Assembly: GCA_015654635.1 (NCBI GenBank)
Contig: JAATGP010000064.1
Location: forward strand, 1-64,000
Source: Alphaproteobacteria bacterium
GTDB lineage: Bacteria > Pseudomonadota > Alphaproteobacteria > Micropepsales > Micropepsaceae
Length of the DNA: 64,000 bases
Direction of reading: 5' to 3'
This document shows, piece by piece, positions 9,280 to 19,312 of this stretch; position 1 is the stretch's first letter, and the number at the start of each line of letters is the position of its first letter. The position numbers and the translations under genes are program-made. The notes under the pieces are model-generated. The model saw only the letters and a list, made by a program, of their open reading frames with translations, had not been told where the DNA came from and did not search any database.

Positions 9280-9848
9280 GGCAAATACTGTCCCATCTTT
9301 TTGTTGTAATCGATTTGTGTCTGCGTGAGCTGGAAGCCTGTCAGCACATGGTATTCGAAGGAACGCTTCTTGGGGTCCACGTTAACGACGTAGGAATCCA
9401 TCAGCTCTTCACCCGAATAGTTCGCAGCGCCTCTGGGAAAATCGAACTCGAGCCATTTGTTGGTCTTGTCGATGATCTTGCCGTCGAGGGTCACCGCCAG
9501 GAAATAGGGCAGCCGGTAATGCGCTTCCTCGCCGCCGGGCGGACGGGTCGCCGTATATTTGATGCGCATATTCACATCGGCGGTGCTTTCCCGCTTGTTG
9601 TAATCGCAGCGCGAGGCCAGGCCCTTCAGCTCCACGGTATAGACGATATTGGCCGGATCGGCGCCCTTGGCAGGATCGAACACCGGGATCACCGCCGTGT
9701 TCGCCAGGATTGCCACATCGGGACAAACCGATTGGCTATCCGACCGCATATAATTGACCATGCCGCGCCAGGCCGAACAACCGGAGAGAAGGACCGTGGC
9801 GACGGCCGACAAGGCCAGAATACGTGCAAGCTCTTTGCGTCTCATCAT
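9276..9848 (-). CDS. Putative lipoprotein upstream of argS
   Basis: 190 residues. It opens with a lipoprotein signal peptide and lipobox (MMRRKELARILALSAVATVLLSGC), so the mature protein should be lipid-anchored at Cys24. The rest is soluble, with alternating beta segments such as NIVYTVELKGLASRC and YRLPYFLAVTLDGK, suggesting a small beta-sandwich. No enzyme motif is seen and I do not recognise a named family. Four-base overlap with argS implies a shared transcript. Two adjacent ATG codons (9848, 9845) are both possible starts. Confidence 0.75.
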   Translation of the reverse strand: MMRRKELARILALSAVATVLLSGCSAWRGMVNYMRSDSQSVCPDVAILANTAVIPVFDPAKGADPANIVYTVELKGLASRCDYNKRESTADVNMRIKYTATRPPGGEEAHYRLPYFLAVTLDGKIIDKTNKWLEFDFPRGAANYSGEELMDSYVVNVDPKKRSFEYHVLTGFQLTQTQIDYNKKMGQYLP

Positions 9849-10163
9849 GCGCTCAAATTGGATGGTGCGGGGTAAGATATAGAGTTATGCGCCTTTTCGC
9901 GACTGGGGCACGTCAAAAGCGCGCAATGCGGCTCACGCCTTGACGATTCGCGGTGCGCAAGGTGCGCCAGACTGTAGCCAAGGCAGCTTCGGATGGGAAG
10001 CGGCGAGAGCCCCGCGCTAAAGCCGCATAGTGCTGATTTGCCTGCTCGGCAATGTTTTGCACAGCGGCGGCTAACATCGTCGTAATCTTCCGTGCAAATC
10101 CTCTGCGTCCGCGCGAAGATGGACCTTCCAACCCGCTGCGCCCCCTGGCAAACTGAGGCCCGC
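9849..10163. other. Divergent intergenic region with one possible small gene
   Basis: This 315-base gap separates the divergent lipoprotein and thrB genes and must hold both promoters. I could not identify clear -35/-10 pairs. A 54-codon minus frame at 9913-10077 is the only coding-like stretch and is listed separately. Confidence 0.4.
9913..10077 (-). CDS. Possible 54-residue hypothetical protein
   Basis: The frame starts MLAAAVQNIAEQANQHYAAL and ends GVSRIARF, predicting an Ala-rich helix and a basic tail. Codon choice resembles the neighbours. There is no good ribosome binding site, and a longer in-frame start exists at 10131. I do not recognise a family. It could be a chance open frame in the thrB/lipoprotein promoter region. 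Confidence 0.3.
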   Translation of the reverse strand: MLAAAVQNIAEQANQHYAALARGSRRFPSEAALATVWRTLRTANRQGVSRIARF

Positions 10164-11123
10164 ATGGCTGTCTATACCGACGTTTCCTTTGAAGAACTCG
10201 AGAGTTTTCTCACCGGTTACGAGATCGGCGCGCCGCTGACCTTCAAGGGTATCGCGGAGGGCGTCGAAAACTCCAATTACTACCTGCAGACGACCAAAGC
10301 CGCTTTCATCCTGACGCTTTATGAGAAGCGGGTGAACGTCGCCGACCTGCCGTTTTTCCTGGGGCTTCTGGAGCATCTGGCCGCCAATGGCATCGCCTGC
10401 CCGCTGCCGGTGAGAAGCCTTAACGGTGCTCAATCCTCTCGCCTGGGCGGGCGGCCCGCCGCGCTCTTTACCTTTCTGAATGGCCTGTCGCTGCGCCGTC
10501 CCGATGCTGCCCATTGTGCCGCCGCGGGGGCGGCGCTTGCCGAACTGCATGAGGCCAGCAAAGGCTTTGGCCTCAGCCGCAAGAATGCCCTCAGCCATGA
10601 CGGCTGGGGCGAGCTGGTCGAGGCCTGCCTGCCGCGCGCCGACGAGGTGGAACTGGGTCTTGCCGATCTCATCCGCAATGCCCATGCCGAGATTACCGCG
10701 GTGTGGCCGCAGGACCTGCCCACGGGCGTCATCCATGCCGATCTCTTTCCCGACAATGTGCTGTTCATGAATGCCGAAGTTTCGGGGCTGATCGATTTCT
10801 ACTTTGCCTGCAACGACGCCTATGCCTACGACCTTTCGGTGATGCTGAACGCTTGGTGCTTCGAATCCGATGTCGCCTTCAACGTCACCAAAAGCAAAGC
10901 CCTGATCGCCGCCTATTGCCGCCGGCGCGAACTTTCCAAAGCCGAGCGCGACGCCCTGCCCGTGCTCGCCGCGGGCTCCGCTTTGCGCTTTTTGCTGACC
11001 CGGCTCTACGACTGGCTGAACCACGATCCGCACGCCTTGGTGCGCCCCAAAGACCCGCGCGAATATGCGCGCCGCCTGCGCTTTCATCGCAAGGTGCGCA
11101 GCGTCGGCGAATATGGTTTGTAA
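10164..11123 (+). CDS. thrB: Homoserine kinase (APH-fold type)
   Basis: 319 residues. It phosphorylates homoserine before threonine synthase (thrC at 17909-19312). It belongs to the aminoglycoside-phosphotransferase-like ThrB family of proteobacteria, not the GHMP type. It starts [22 protein letters not shown], the family's standard opening. Kinase signatures are [14 protein letters not shown] (catalytic Asp and metal-binding Asn) and [18 protein letters not shown] (DFG-like). The start at 10164 has GAGG upstream; the frame open to 10092 lacks conserved sequence. rnhA begins 5 bases after its stop. Confidence 0.95.
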   Translation: MAVYTDVSFEELESFLTGYEIGAPLTFKGIAEGVENSNYYLQTTKAAFILTLYEKRVNVADLPFFLGLLEHLAANGIACPLPVRSLNGAQSSRLGGRPAALFTFLNGLSLRRPDAAHCAAAGAALAELHEASKGFGLSRKNALSHDGWGELVEACLPRADEVELGLADLIRNAHAEITAVWPQDLPTGVIHADLFPDNVLFMNAEVSGLIDFYFACNDAYAYDLSVMLNAWCFESDVAFNVTKSKALIAAYCRRRELSKAERDALPVLAAGSALRFLLTRLYDWLNHDPHALVRPKDPREYARRLRFHRKVRSVGEYGL

Positions 11124-11128
11124 CCCTC

Positions 11129-11551
11129 ATGCAAATTGAAATCTTCACCGACGGGGCCTGTTCGGGCAATCCGGGACCGGGCGGCTGGGGCGCATTGCTG
11201 CGTTCCGGCGGCAAAGAAAAAGAATTGTCCGGCGGCGAGCGCGCCACCACCAACAATCGCATGGAATTGATGGCCGCAATCAAAGCCTTCGAAGCGTTGA
11301 AGGCCCCTTCCGACGTCATCATCCATACCGATTCCCGCTATGTTATGGACGGGGTCACCAAATGGATTGTGAACTGGAAGAAGAATGGCTGGCGCACCGC
11401 CGACAAAAAGCCGGTGAAGAACGAAGATTTGTGGCGCGCCCTCGATGCCGCCGTGGCATCCCACAAAGTCACCTGGCGCTGGGTCCGCGGCCATGACGGC
11501 CATGTCGAAAACGAACGGGTGGATGCGTTGGCGCGGGCGGCGATACCGTAA
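11129..11551 (+). CDS. rnhA: Ribonuclease HI
   Basis: 140 residues. It cleaves RNA in RNA-DNA hybrids. The full catalytic set is visible: Asp8 in [16 protein letters not shown], Glu45 in [10 protein letters not shown], Asp67 in HTDSRY and Asp131 in ENERVDALA, with the GHDGHVEN loop carrying the conserved His. The thrB-rnhA pairing with a 5-base gap is common in alphaproteobacteria. A large inverted repeat begins 4 bases after the stop and probably ends the transcript. Confidence 0.97.
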   Translation: MQIEIFTDGACSGNPGPGGWGALLRSGGKEKELSGGERATTNNRMELMAAIKAFEALKAPSDVIIHTDSRYVMDGVTKWIVNWKKNGWRTADKKPVKNEDLWRALDAAVASHKVTWRWVRGHDGHVENERVDALARAAIP

Positions 11552-11554
11552 TTA

Positions 11555-11753
11555 TTTGTGCTTCGGGGCTCGCCTTTCCAACAGCGCGTGACACACAAAC
11601 GTCTTGCGCGGCGAGCACCTCAGCATGCCAGGATAATGCCGCGTGATGGAATAGTATTACGTATCTCTCCCGTCATGCTGAGGTGCTCCGCGCCGCATAA
11701 CGCCAACAGTTTTGCGCTGGCGATTGGAGGAGCGGAGCCCCGAAGCACACAAA
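11555..11753. repeat. Long inverted repeat, GTGCTTCG family, copy 1
   Basis: The outer arms are TTTGTGCTTCGGGGCTC (11555-11571) and its near-perfect inverse at 11735-11753. An inner pair reads GAGCACCTCAGCATG on the left and CATGCTGAGGTGCTC on the right. It fills the gap between two convergent genes. Copy 2 (12907-13081) has the same outer and inner arms, and a short derivative lies at 42502-42532. No coding capacity or transposase is present. Confidence 0.85.
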
Positions 11754-11755
11754 AA

Positions 11756-12238
<483 letters not shown>

Positions 12239-12314
12239 GGCCTTCTCCTTATTCGATTACGTGTATTTGCCGTTATGCCGTGCGCGGGTATCGGCGCTGT
12301 GCTAATCTTGGGCC

Positions 12315-12902
12315 ATGGCGCGCCCCGTACCATTTGAACCGGCTGACAATTTTCTGGAAGGCAAGCTTCTCATTGCCATGCCCGGTATGCCAGACCCCCG
12401 CTTCGAGAAAAGCGTAATATTTATCTGTGCCCATTCGGCCAGTGGTGCGATGGGACTGATCGTCAACAAACCGCTGGAAGGGCTTTCGTTCCGCGAGTTG
12501 ATGGAGAAATTCGAGATTGCGGTAACGGCAGAGGGTCGCAACACGCCCATCCTTTTCGGCGGACCGGTCAATATGGGACGCGGCTTCGTGCTGCACAGCG
12601 CCGATTACAGCCATGACCAAGCGACGCTTCCCATCACGACAGAGATTTCGCTCACGGCAACGACCGATATCCTGGCTGCTATCGCTCAGGGGACCGGCCC
12701 CACCCAGTCGCTTCTAGCCCTCGGTTACGCAGGCTGGGGCGAAGGCCAGATCGAAAACGAAATTCTCGCCAATGGCTGGATCCATTGCGACGGCGATCCC
12801 GCTCTGATCTTCGACACGCCTTATGAGGCGATGTGGGAGACCGCCATCGCCACCCTGGGCGCCGACATCTCCGGCCTCTCCGCCGAGGCGGGGCGGGCTT
12901 GA
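12315..12902 (+). CDS. YqgE/AlgH family protein (DUF179)
   Basis: 195 residues. Family signatures are FLEGKLLIAMPGMPDPRFEKSVIFICAHSASGAMGLIVNKPL at the N-terminus (partial motif FEKSVIFICAH) and the later GYAGWGEGQIENEI segment. Members are soluble and widely conserved, with no enzymatic role that I can assert. It is divergent from the peroxiredoxin gene, with a 76-base gap containing both promoters. Start MARPVPFEPADNFLEGK agrees with homologues. Confidence 0.92.
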   Translation: MARPVPFEPADNFLEGKLLIAMPGMPDPRFEKSVIFICAHSASGAMGLIVNKPLEGLSFRELMEKFEIAVTAEGRNTPILFGGPVNMGRGFVLHSADYSHDQATLPITTEISLTATTDILAAIAQGTGPTQSLLALGYAGWGEGQIENEILANGWIHCDGDPALIFDTPYEAMWETAIATLGADISGLSAEAGRA

Positions 12903-12906
12903 ACGT

Positions 12907-13081
12907 GCGTGCTTCGAGGCTCCGCGCCCCATACATCACGCCACGCCTTTCAACCTCATAGCGCGGAGCACCTCAGCATGACGGGATAAGTTGTTTATCC
13001 CTCCCGTCATGCTGAGGTGCTCGCCGCTCACAATCGCTTGATGGTAATTTCGATGCCAGGGCGGCGAGCCTCGAAGCACGC
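12907..13081. repeat. Long inverted repeat, GTGCTTCG family, copy 2
   Basis: Outer arms are GCGTGCTTCGAGGCTC (12907-12922) and its perfect inverse at 13066-13081. Inner arms are GAGCACCTCAGCATGACGGG and CCCGTCATGCTGAGGTGCTC, separated by about 17 bases. As with copy 1 it lies between two convergent genes. The middle differs from copy 1 while both arm pairs are kept, which suggests selection on or recent spread of the folded form. Confidence 0.85.
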
Positions 13082-13096
13082 AGAGCAGCGCGCCCC

Positions 13097-15976
13097 TCAC
13101 CCGGCTTGGGCTTGGGTGCGGAAGGTGCGGGCGATATAGGTCATCGCTTCTTGCGCCGTGACCGCCTCGGAGAACAAGAAGCCTTGCGCAAATTCGCAGC
13201 CGAGTTCACCCACGCGCGCTGCATCGGCCTCGGTTTCGACGCCTTCCACGATCACCGCCCGGCCCAGGCCGTGGACCATCGCCACCATCGATGACAACAC
13301 GACATCGCCGTCGTTCTTGTCGTCGCCGACGGTGCTGGTACGCGCCAGGAAACTCTTGTCGATTTTGACCGTATCGAAAGGCAGATCGGCAAGCTGGCTG
13401 AGGCTCGACATGCCGGTGCCGAAATCGTCAATGGCAAGGCCCGCCCCCAATTCGCGGATACGCACGGCCAGCGCCCGCGCATCGCCGTCGGTGGCAATGG
13501 CGCTTTCGGTCATCTCCAGTTTGAGCGACCCCAAAGCCAGCCCCGAACCGCTTAGAATTTCAGCAAGGCGCTTCAGCAAGACATCATCGCGCAATTGGCG
13601 GCGGGAGAGATTGACGCTGACAAAAAGCGCTTCGGGTAGCGGGAAGTAGCGCTGCCAAGTGGCAAGATCGCTGGCGGCACGGTCAAGCGCAAAGAGACCG
13701 AGCCCGACAATGGCGCCGGTCTCTTCGGAATGGGCAATGAAATCGGCGGGCGAGACAATGCCCTTGGCCGGATGACGCCAGCGCAGCAGCGCCTCGAAGC
13801 CAGCCACGGTGCGATCCGCGAGCCGTATAATGGGCTGATAGAAGACCTCGATCTCGCCCTGTTCGAGGGCGTCGTGCAATTCGGCGTCGAGCGCGACTTT
13901 GTCCTGCGGCGCCGAGGCTTCCATTTCCGGCGCATAAACACGCGAGCAATCGCCGCCCTGGCGCTTGGCCTGCATTAGCGCCAATTCGGCATTCTTGATC
14001 AGTTCGATGGGATCGCGCGCGTTGGAGCCCAGTGCCACGCCGATACTGGCTGGCGCAAAAACGCTGCGGCCCTGGAACTGATAGGCGCCGCCGCAGAGTT
14101 GTACGAGGCCGGAGCCCACTTGCTCGGGCTTCTCTGTGCTGTGTTTGAAAAGCACGGCAAAGGCATCGCCGCCGACGCGGAAGATTTCCGCAAAGCCGTT
14201 GAAATGATGCTGAAGGCGCTGGGCCACTTGCACCAGAACATCATCGCCGCCGAGATCGCCAAGGCTGGCATGAATGGATTTGAAGCGGTCGATATCGAGC
14301 ACGGCAAAGACGATCGTGCGCAATTGGCCGCCGAAACCTTCCAGCTCTTCCATCAGCGCAATGCGATTGCCGAGGCCGGTCAACGGATCGCGCAAGGAGC
14401 GGTCCATCATCTCGACTTCAGCCTCCTTGCGGGTGGTGACATCGGCGAGCAGTCCGACGCAGCGTTCGGCTTCGGCGCCGTCCGGGCCTTTCATGGTGGC
14501 GCGCAATTCGCACCAGGGATAGCGGCCCTCCTCGCTCAAGACGCGGAATTCGATGCGGAAGGCCAGCCCCGATTGGCGGCGGAATTCGCCAATCGCCTGC
14601 TCATAGACGGGACGGTCGTCGGCATGAACCCGGGCGGCCCAGGCGCGATGGGGCATGCGGCCCGCCGCCATGCCGACCAGCGCTGCGGCATCAGCGGAAA
14701 GAATGGTCTCATCGCGGACGAGATCCAGTTCGAAGACGCCTTGACGCGAGGCGCCGATGGCTTCCATCGCGGCCTGCGAGGCCGGGCTGACGGGAGCCGG
14801 GCGTGGCGGTGCGGGGCGTATGGGGGCCGCTTGCTGCCCCGGATGCGGCGCGTGGCGCCAGGGGATCACGGTGATGCCCTCGCCTGCAGTGACCGCCAGC
14901 GCCAGCAAGATAGCACCGGCGGCGGCAAAGCCACCGGCCAGATCGGGCACAATCGAAGCCGAGCCGAAACCGCCCAGCCCAGCAAAGGCGGAGGTCACAG
15001 AGACCATGGCGAAGAGACCGGCTGCGGGCTGGATAACGCGGGCGATCGGCGAGCCCAGACGGTCGCGATAGATGAGGTAGATGAAGATGGCAGGCGGCAG
15101 CAGGAACAGCGCCACATCTGTGAGCAGCGTCGCGCCCGGCAGGCCAACATAGGCCAAAGCACCGAGGCCGAGGACGAGATAGGTGAGCCGAGCCAGCCAT
15201 TTTTCCGCCTTCGGCCAGATCTCGCGCACCGGTGCGGTGAGATCGACGAAACGAATCCCTGCCGCCAGCGCCAGCGTCCCGAACAGCGCGATCAAGCCGT
15301 AAGGCCCGCCGATGGTGGTGACGATGCTGCCGTCGAACATGCCGATGGAGGCAAAACGCGACAGCAGCAAGGCTGTCAGCGAGGCTGCCGCCCAGCGCGG
15401 CGCCCAATGATGGGTCATCACCGCCAGACCAAAACAGATCGCTACCGCCGCCCCGATCAGACCCGCGACGGCGGCGATAAAGATGGCGATCTGCTTGTTG
15501 TGCGCACCAATGGCCCGTTCGGTCCAGGCAAGCAGCGAAGGCGTTTCGGAGACTCCCGCCAGGCGCACTGCCACAGCCACTTTGGCCGACGGCGGCAACG
15601 TAATGCAGTAGCCCTTGCGGCCATATTCCTTACAGGGATCGATTACGACACCCGGGCTGATGCTCGTCACCGCCAAGATCATGGGACGCCGCGCCATGGG
15701 CAGCACCGACACACCGCTGGACGGCGGCTGGCCTGCCTGCAGAACGCGGCTGATCGACTGGTTGGAAAGATTAACCGCGGTGAATGTGAACCAGCTCGAA
15801 TTTTCCTTCGCGGCATTGGGGGGTGCCTGATAGGGCTTGAGATACGGCTTCAGCTCGAGGACTTCGGTCGCGGCGCCGAGATTGGCATTGCCTGAAACAT
15901 CGTCGGCGGCTTTGGCATTCGTCCAAACCGCGACGAGCAACGCAATACTAAGGGCAAGGGCGAGCCGGATGTTCAC
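13097..15976 (-). CDS. Membrane-bound EAL phosphodiesterase with degenerate GGDEF domain
   Basis: 959 residues from a GTG start at 15976, chosen because GAGGAAA precedes it and a signal peptide follows (NIRLALALSIALLVAVWTNAKA). Domain order: periplasmic region of about 160 residues, about seven membrane helices (roughly 165-380), a PAS-like segment (GVFELDLVRDETIL), GGDEF, then EAL. The GGDEF signature is RVGGDAFAVLF, with Ala replacing the catalytic Glu, so cyclase activity is unlikely. The EAL domain keeps its metal and catalytic motifs: FEALLRWRHP, NLSRRQL, LEMTES, DDFGTG, KIDKSF and VEGVETE. It probably breaks down c-di-GMP in response to a periplasmic or membrane signal. It follows the acetyltransferase gene after 44 bases on the same strand. 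Confidence 0.9.
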   Translation of the reverse strand: MNIRLALALSIALLVAVWTNAKAADDVSGNANLGAATEVLELKPYLKPYQAPPNAAKENSSWFTFTAVNLSNQSISRVLQAGQPPSSGVSVLPMARRPMILAVTSISPGVVIDPCKEYGRKGYCITLPPSAKVAVAVRLAGVSETPSLLAWTERAIGAHNKQIAIFIAAVAGLIGAAVAICFGLAVMTHHWAPRWAAASLTALLLSRFASIGMFDGSIVTTIGGPYGLIALFGTLALAAGIRFVDLTAPVREIWPKAEKWLARLTYLVLGLGALAYVGLPGATLLTDVALFLLPPAIFIYLIYRDRLGSPIARVIQPAAGLFAMVSVTSAFAGLGGFGSASIVPDLAGGFAAAGAILLALAVTAGEGITVIPWRHAPHPGQQAAPIRPAPPRPAPVSPASQAAMEAIGASRQGVFELDLVRDETILSADAAALVGMAAGRMPHRAWAARVHADDRPVYEQAIGEFRRQSGLAFRIEFRVLSEEGRYPWCELRATMKGPDGAEAERCVGLLADVTTRKEAEVEMMDRSLRDPLTGLGNRIALMEELEGFGGQLRTIVFAVLDIDRFKSIHASLGDLGGDDVLVQVAQRLQHHFNGFAEIFRVGGDAFAVLFKHSTEKPEQVGSGLVQLCGGAYQFQGRSVFAPASIGVALGSNARDPIELIKNAELALMQAKRQGGDCSRVYAPEMEASAPQDKVALDAELHDALEQGEIEVFYQPIIRLADRTVAGFEALLRWRHPAKGIVSPADFIAHSEETGAIVGLGLFALDRAASDLATWQRYFPLPEALFVSVNLSRRQLRDDVLLKRLAEILSGSGLALGSLKLEMTESAIATDGDARALAVRIRELGAGLAIDDFGTGMSSLSQLADLPFDTVKIDKSFLARTSTVGDDKNDGDVVLSSMVAMVHGLGRAVIVEGVETEADAARVGELGCEFAQGFLFSEAVTAQEAMTYIARTFRTQAQAG

Positions 15977-16020
15977 AGGCAGAGGTTTCCTCGGAAATTT
16001 GTGTGTCGTGATTTGGCGGG

Positions 16021-16629
16021 CTAACCTAACGGCGCCTCGTCCTCGAGCAAAGCAAATAGGACATGGTCCCGCCATTCGCCGTTAATCTGCAAATACTTGC
16101 GGGCCAGCCCTTCCTGCCGGAACCCTGCCTTGCCGAGCAGGCTTTGGGAAGCCTCATTGATCGGAAGACATGCCGCTTCGATGCGGTGCAGGCCCAAAGT
16201 GGAGAACACAAACGGGACCAAAGCGCGAACAGCGTCGAACATATACCCGTGACGGGCGAAACGCTCGCCGATCCAATATCCCAGCGCGCAGCACTGGGTG
16301 ACGCCGCGGCGCACGTTCGACAAGGTGCAGCCGCCCAAGAGTGCATCATCGCTCGCCCGATAAACAAAGAAGGCGTAGGCCAGATCCATCCGGCACTCCT
16401 TCTGGTAGCGTTTGATGCGGCGGCGAAAGGCGCCCTTGGTCAATTCATCGCGGGACCAAGAGGGCTCCCAGGGTGTCAGAAAATCCCGGCTGTCGCCACG
16501 CAGCTTCGCCCAGGCTTTATAATCGGAAACGCGGGGATAGCGCAGGTACACTTCTTGGCCACGGATCACCGGCTGCTGACCGCCGGGAAACGTCAGCCCA
16601 CGCATGAACGCCATTGCCCCAGGTTTCAT
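16021..16629 (-). CDS. GNAT acetyltransferase, RimJ/RimL-like
   Basis: 202 residues. It looks like the RimJ/RimL/Ard1-like N-acetyltransferases that modify protein N-termini. Visible features are the opening strand VYLRYPRVSDYKAWAKLR, the central LGYWIGERFARHGYM acetyl-CoA-binding stretch and the closing INEASQSLLGKAGFRQEGLARKY motif (partial: SLLGKAGF). Its start overlaps the M16 peptidase stop by 4 bases. The substrate is unknown. The thrC-M16-GNAT order is seen in related genomes. Confidence 0.88.
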   Translation of the reverse strand: MKPGAMAFMRGLTFPGGQQPVIRGQEVYLRYPRVSDYKAWAKLRGDSRDFLTPWEPSWSRDELTKGAFRRRIKRYQKECRMDLAYAFFVYRASDDALLGGCTLSNVRRGVTQCCALGYWIGERFARHGYMFDAVRALVPFVFSTLGLHRIEAACLPINEASQSLLGKAGFRQEGLARKYLQINGEWRDHVLFALLEDEAPLG

Positions 16630-17912
16630 TCCGCCGCGCGTACCGTTGGCTTTGATCCGAACCGCTCAGCAAATATGCCATAGCGCTCCAGCTTGCCAGC
16701 GGGACCGACAGTCGCGACCGCAGGATTGGCCGTTTCCATGATTTTCTCGCCAAAACGGCGCACCGCCGCAGCGTCCAGAGCCTCGAGCTTTTCGGTCATC
16801 TCCGAAACCGATAAGACACGGTCGTAATTGAAGATATGGCCTGCGATCAGCTCGGCCCGGGCAGCCGGACTCTCCAGCCCCATGAGCAGGCTCGACTTGA
16901 TTTGGGCCTTGGCGCGGGAAACCTCGTCCTCGGTCGCGGTTTCGGCCAGATTGGCCATCTCACCGGCCACGATGGCCCCGATTTCGGCCGCCTCTGATTC
17001 GCCCGTCCCGGTATAGATGCCGACCACGCCGTCATCCTTGTGCGAATTGGCGAAGGCATAAATCGAGTAACACAGGCCCCGCTTCTCGCGCACTTCCTGG
17101 AATAGACGGGACGACATGCCCCCGCCCAGCGCCGTGACGTAGACTTGGCCGAGCAGATAATCGGCATCGACGGCGGAGACGCCCGGAAAGCCATAAGCGA
17201 TATGGCACTGCTCCAGATCGTCGTCGATTTGCATTTCGCCGCCACGATAGCGCGCCGGTTCCGGCGCCTTGGGCGCACCGGACGGCAGGCTGGCGAATTT
17301 CTCTTCGGCCAGCGCCACCAGAACGTCGTGGTCGACAGCACCGGAGCCGATCACGATCATGCTGCCGGCGCGATAATTCTCGCCCATATAGCGGCGCAAA
17401 TCATTGCTGGAAAAGCTGGAGACCGTCTCTTCTTCCCCCAGGATCGGCCAGCCCATCGCCTGATCGGGATAGCAAACCGTCTGCAGGTAATCGAAGATGA
17501 TGTCGTCGGGTGTGTCCTTGGCCTGGCCGATCTCCTGCAACACCACTTGGCGTTCGCGTTCGAGTTCGTCGGCCGCAAAGGTCGGCTCGGTGAGGATGTC
17601 GGAGAGAAGGTCGAGCGCCAGCGGCACATCGGCTTTCAAGACTCGCGCATGAAACGCGGTCTGCTCGCGACTGGTATAAGCATTGAGGAAACCGCCGACC
17701 GCTTCGATCTCTTCAGCGATGGCGCGCGCGCTTCGCCGCCGCGTGCCTTTGAAGGCCATATGCTCCAGCATATGCGAGATGCCGTTGAGCGGCTTGGTTT
17801 CGGAACGTGCACCAGCATTGACCCACACACCGACAGCGGCGGTTTCAAGCTGCATCATGGGATCGGTCGCTACGATCAACCCGTTGGAAAGTCGAGAGAT
17901 TTTGACATTCAT
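16626..17912 (-). CDS. M16-family zinc peptidase, mitochondrial-processing-peptidase-like
   Basis: 428 residues, the size of single-unit bacterial PqqL/MPP-like M16B peptidases. The inverted zinc motif is HMLEH, residues 47-51, with the distal Glu expected in the EEIEAVGG region. The second half carries the R/Y substrate-binding block REKRGLCYSIYAF. Bacterial members degrade or process peptides in the cytoplasm or periplasm. No signal peptide is seen. It overlaps both thrC (upstream) and the acetyltransferase gene (downstream) by 4 bases each. Confidence 0.94.
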   Translation of the reverse strand: MNVKISRLSNGLIVATDPMMQLETAAVGVWVNAGARSETKPLNGISHMLEHMAFKGTRRRSARAIAEEIEAVGGFLNAYTSREQTAFHARVLKADVPLALDLLSDILTEPTFAADELERERQVVLQEIGQAKDTPDDIIFDYLQTVCYPDQAMGWPILGEEETVSSFSSNDLRRYMGENYRAGSMIVIGSGAVDHDVLVALAEEKFASLPSGAPKAPEPARYRGGEMQIDDDLEQCHIAYGFPGVSAVDADYLLGQVYVTALGGGMSSRLFQEVREKRGLCYSIYAFANSHKDDGVVGIYTGTGESEAAEIGAIVAGEMANLAETATEDEVSRAKAQIKSSLLMGLESPAARAELIAGHIFNYDRVLSVSEMTEKLEALDAAAVRRFGEKIMETANPAVATVGPAGKLERYGIFAERFGSKPTVRAAE

Positions 17913-19312
17913 GGTGTCCGGAGTTTAGCCTCTATGAACCCCCTCACCAAGGCTTTTTCGGCCCCCAGGAGATGACATTTTTCTTCGCCTTCCAGAGCCG
18001 CTTTAAGCCTCGGGGGAAGCTCCGGAATCTGGCCTGAGGCCTGTTCCACGGCCGCTGGAAACTTGGCCGGATGGGCGGTAGATAGGACAACAACCGGTAC
18101 TTTTTCCGGCACGTCAAGGTTGTAAGCCGCCGTCAGAGCCACCGCCGTATGGGGGTCGATCAGCCGCCCCGTCTCTTTGTAGAAGCGGGCGATGGTGGCC
18201 AGGGTTTCGGCATCGTCGCAGCGGGCGGCGGCATAGCGTTCGGCCAAGGCGGCGCGCACATCGTCGGGCAGCGTGATACGCTTGGTCTCGGCAAACAGCC
18301 CCATCTCACGCCGGATGAAGCGGGCATCGCGGCCCGACGCCTCGAACAGCGCCCGCTCGAAATTCGACGCCACTTGGATATCCATTGAGGGGCTGAGCGT
18401 GGGCTCGGCCTTGCCCGCTTCATAGACGCCTTCGTTCAGTGCGCGCGCCATGATGTCGTTGGCATTGGTAGCGACTAACAATGTATCCACAGGCAGGCCC
18501 ATGCGCATGGCCGCCTCACCGGCGAAGACATCGCCGAAATTGCCGGTGGGCACCACAAACACCGGCGGCACGTCAAAGGCGGAAGCCGCGGTGAAATAAT
18601 AGACCGCTTGCGCCGCGATACGGGCGAAGTTGATCGAGTTCACCGCGGTCAGGTTCACCGCCCTGGCAAAAGCGGTCTCGGCAAAAAGGTCCTTCACAAT
18701 GGCCTGAGCGTCGTCGAACGAACCTTCGATGGCGATGTTGTGGACATTGGTGAAGGGTGTGGTGGTCATCTGGCGCCGCTGCACCTCGCTGACCCGGCCT
18801 TTGGGGTGCAGCACGAAGACCTCGATATTTTCGAGCCCGCCCAGCGCCGCAATCGCCGCCGAACCGGTATCGCCGGAAGTCGCCGCCAGCACCGTGGCCC
18901 GCCCGCCCTTGCGCTTCAGGGCGCGGGCAAACAGCCGCCCCAGAATCTGCAAGGCCACATCCTTGAAGGCCAGGGTCGGCCCGTGAAACAGCTCCAGCAG
19001 ATAGAGGCCAGATTGATTGGAACCCGGAGCAATCTGGCTCAGCGGCGCAATTCGCGGATCGCTAAAGCTGCCATAGGCCGCCGCGATATCGGCCTGCAGC
19101 TCCTCGCGCGAGAAGCTGTCGCCGATCAGCTCGCCCAGCACGATCTCCGCCACTTCGCCATAGGGCCTACCCTTGAAATTGGCGATCTCCAGCGGCGAAA
19201 AGCGCGGCCAAACCTCGGGCAAATAGAGCCCCCCGTCAGGGGCCAGGCCCGCCAGCAGCATGTCAGCGAAGGAAATCAGCGGCGAATGTCCGCGGGTGCT
19301 TAGATAGCGCAT
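17909..19312 (-). CDS. thrC: Threonine synthase
   Basis: 467 residues, the long (class II) form found in proteobacteria. It converts O-phosphohomoserine, made by ThrB, to threonine. It starts MRYLSTRGHSP, the standard opening. The PLP lysine is Lys117 in GPTLAFKDVALQ, and SGDTGSAA binds the phosphate. It heads a tight four-gene run (thrC, M16, GNAT, EAL). Threonine genes are split here, with thrB about 8 kb away on the other strand. Confidence 0.97.
   Translation of the reverse strand: MRYLSTRGHSPLISFADMLLAGLAPDGGLYLPEVWPRFSPLEIANFKGRPYGEVAEIVLGELIGDSFSREELQADIAAAYGSFSDPRIAPLSQIAPGSNQSGLYLLELFHGPTLAFKDVALQILGRLFARALKRKGGRATVLAATSGDTGSAAIAALGGLENIEVFVLHPKGRVSEVQRRQMTTTPFTNVHNIAIEGSFDDAQAIVKDLFAETAFARAVNLTAVNSINFARIAAQAVYYFTAASAFDVPPVFVVPTGNFGDVFAGEAAMRMGLPVDTLLVATNANDIMARALNEGVYEAGKAEPTLSPSMDIQVASNFERALFEASGRDARFIRREMGLFAETKRITLPDDVRAALAERYAAARCDDAETLATIARFYKETGRLIDPHTAVALTAAYNLDVPEKVPVVVLSTAHPAKFPAAVEQASGQIPELPPRLKAALEGEEKCHLLGAEKALVRGFIEAKLRTP

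Noticed and set aside
14099..15895. 598-codon plus-strand frame
   Set aside because: Antisense shadow of the GGDEF/EAL gene; low-complexity and no family resemblance.
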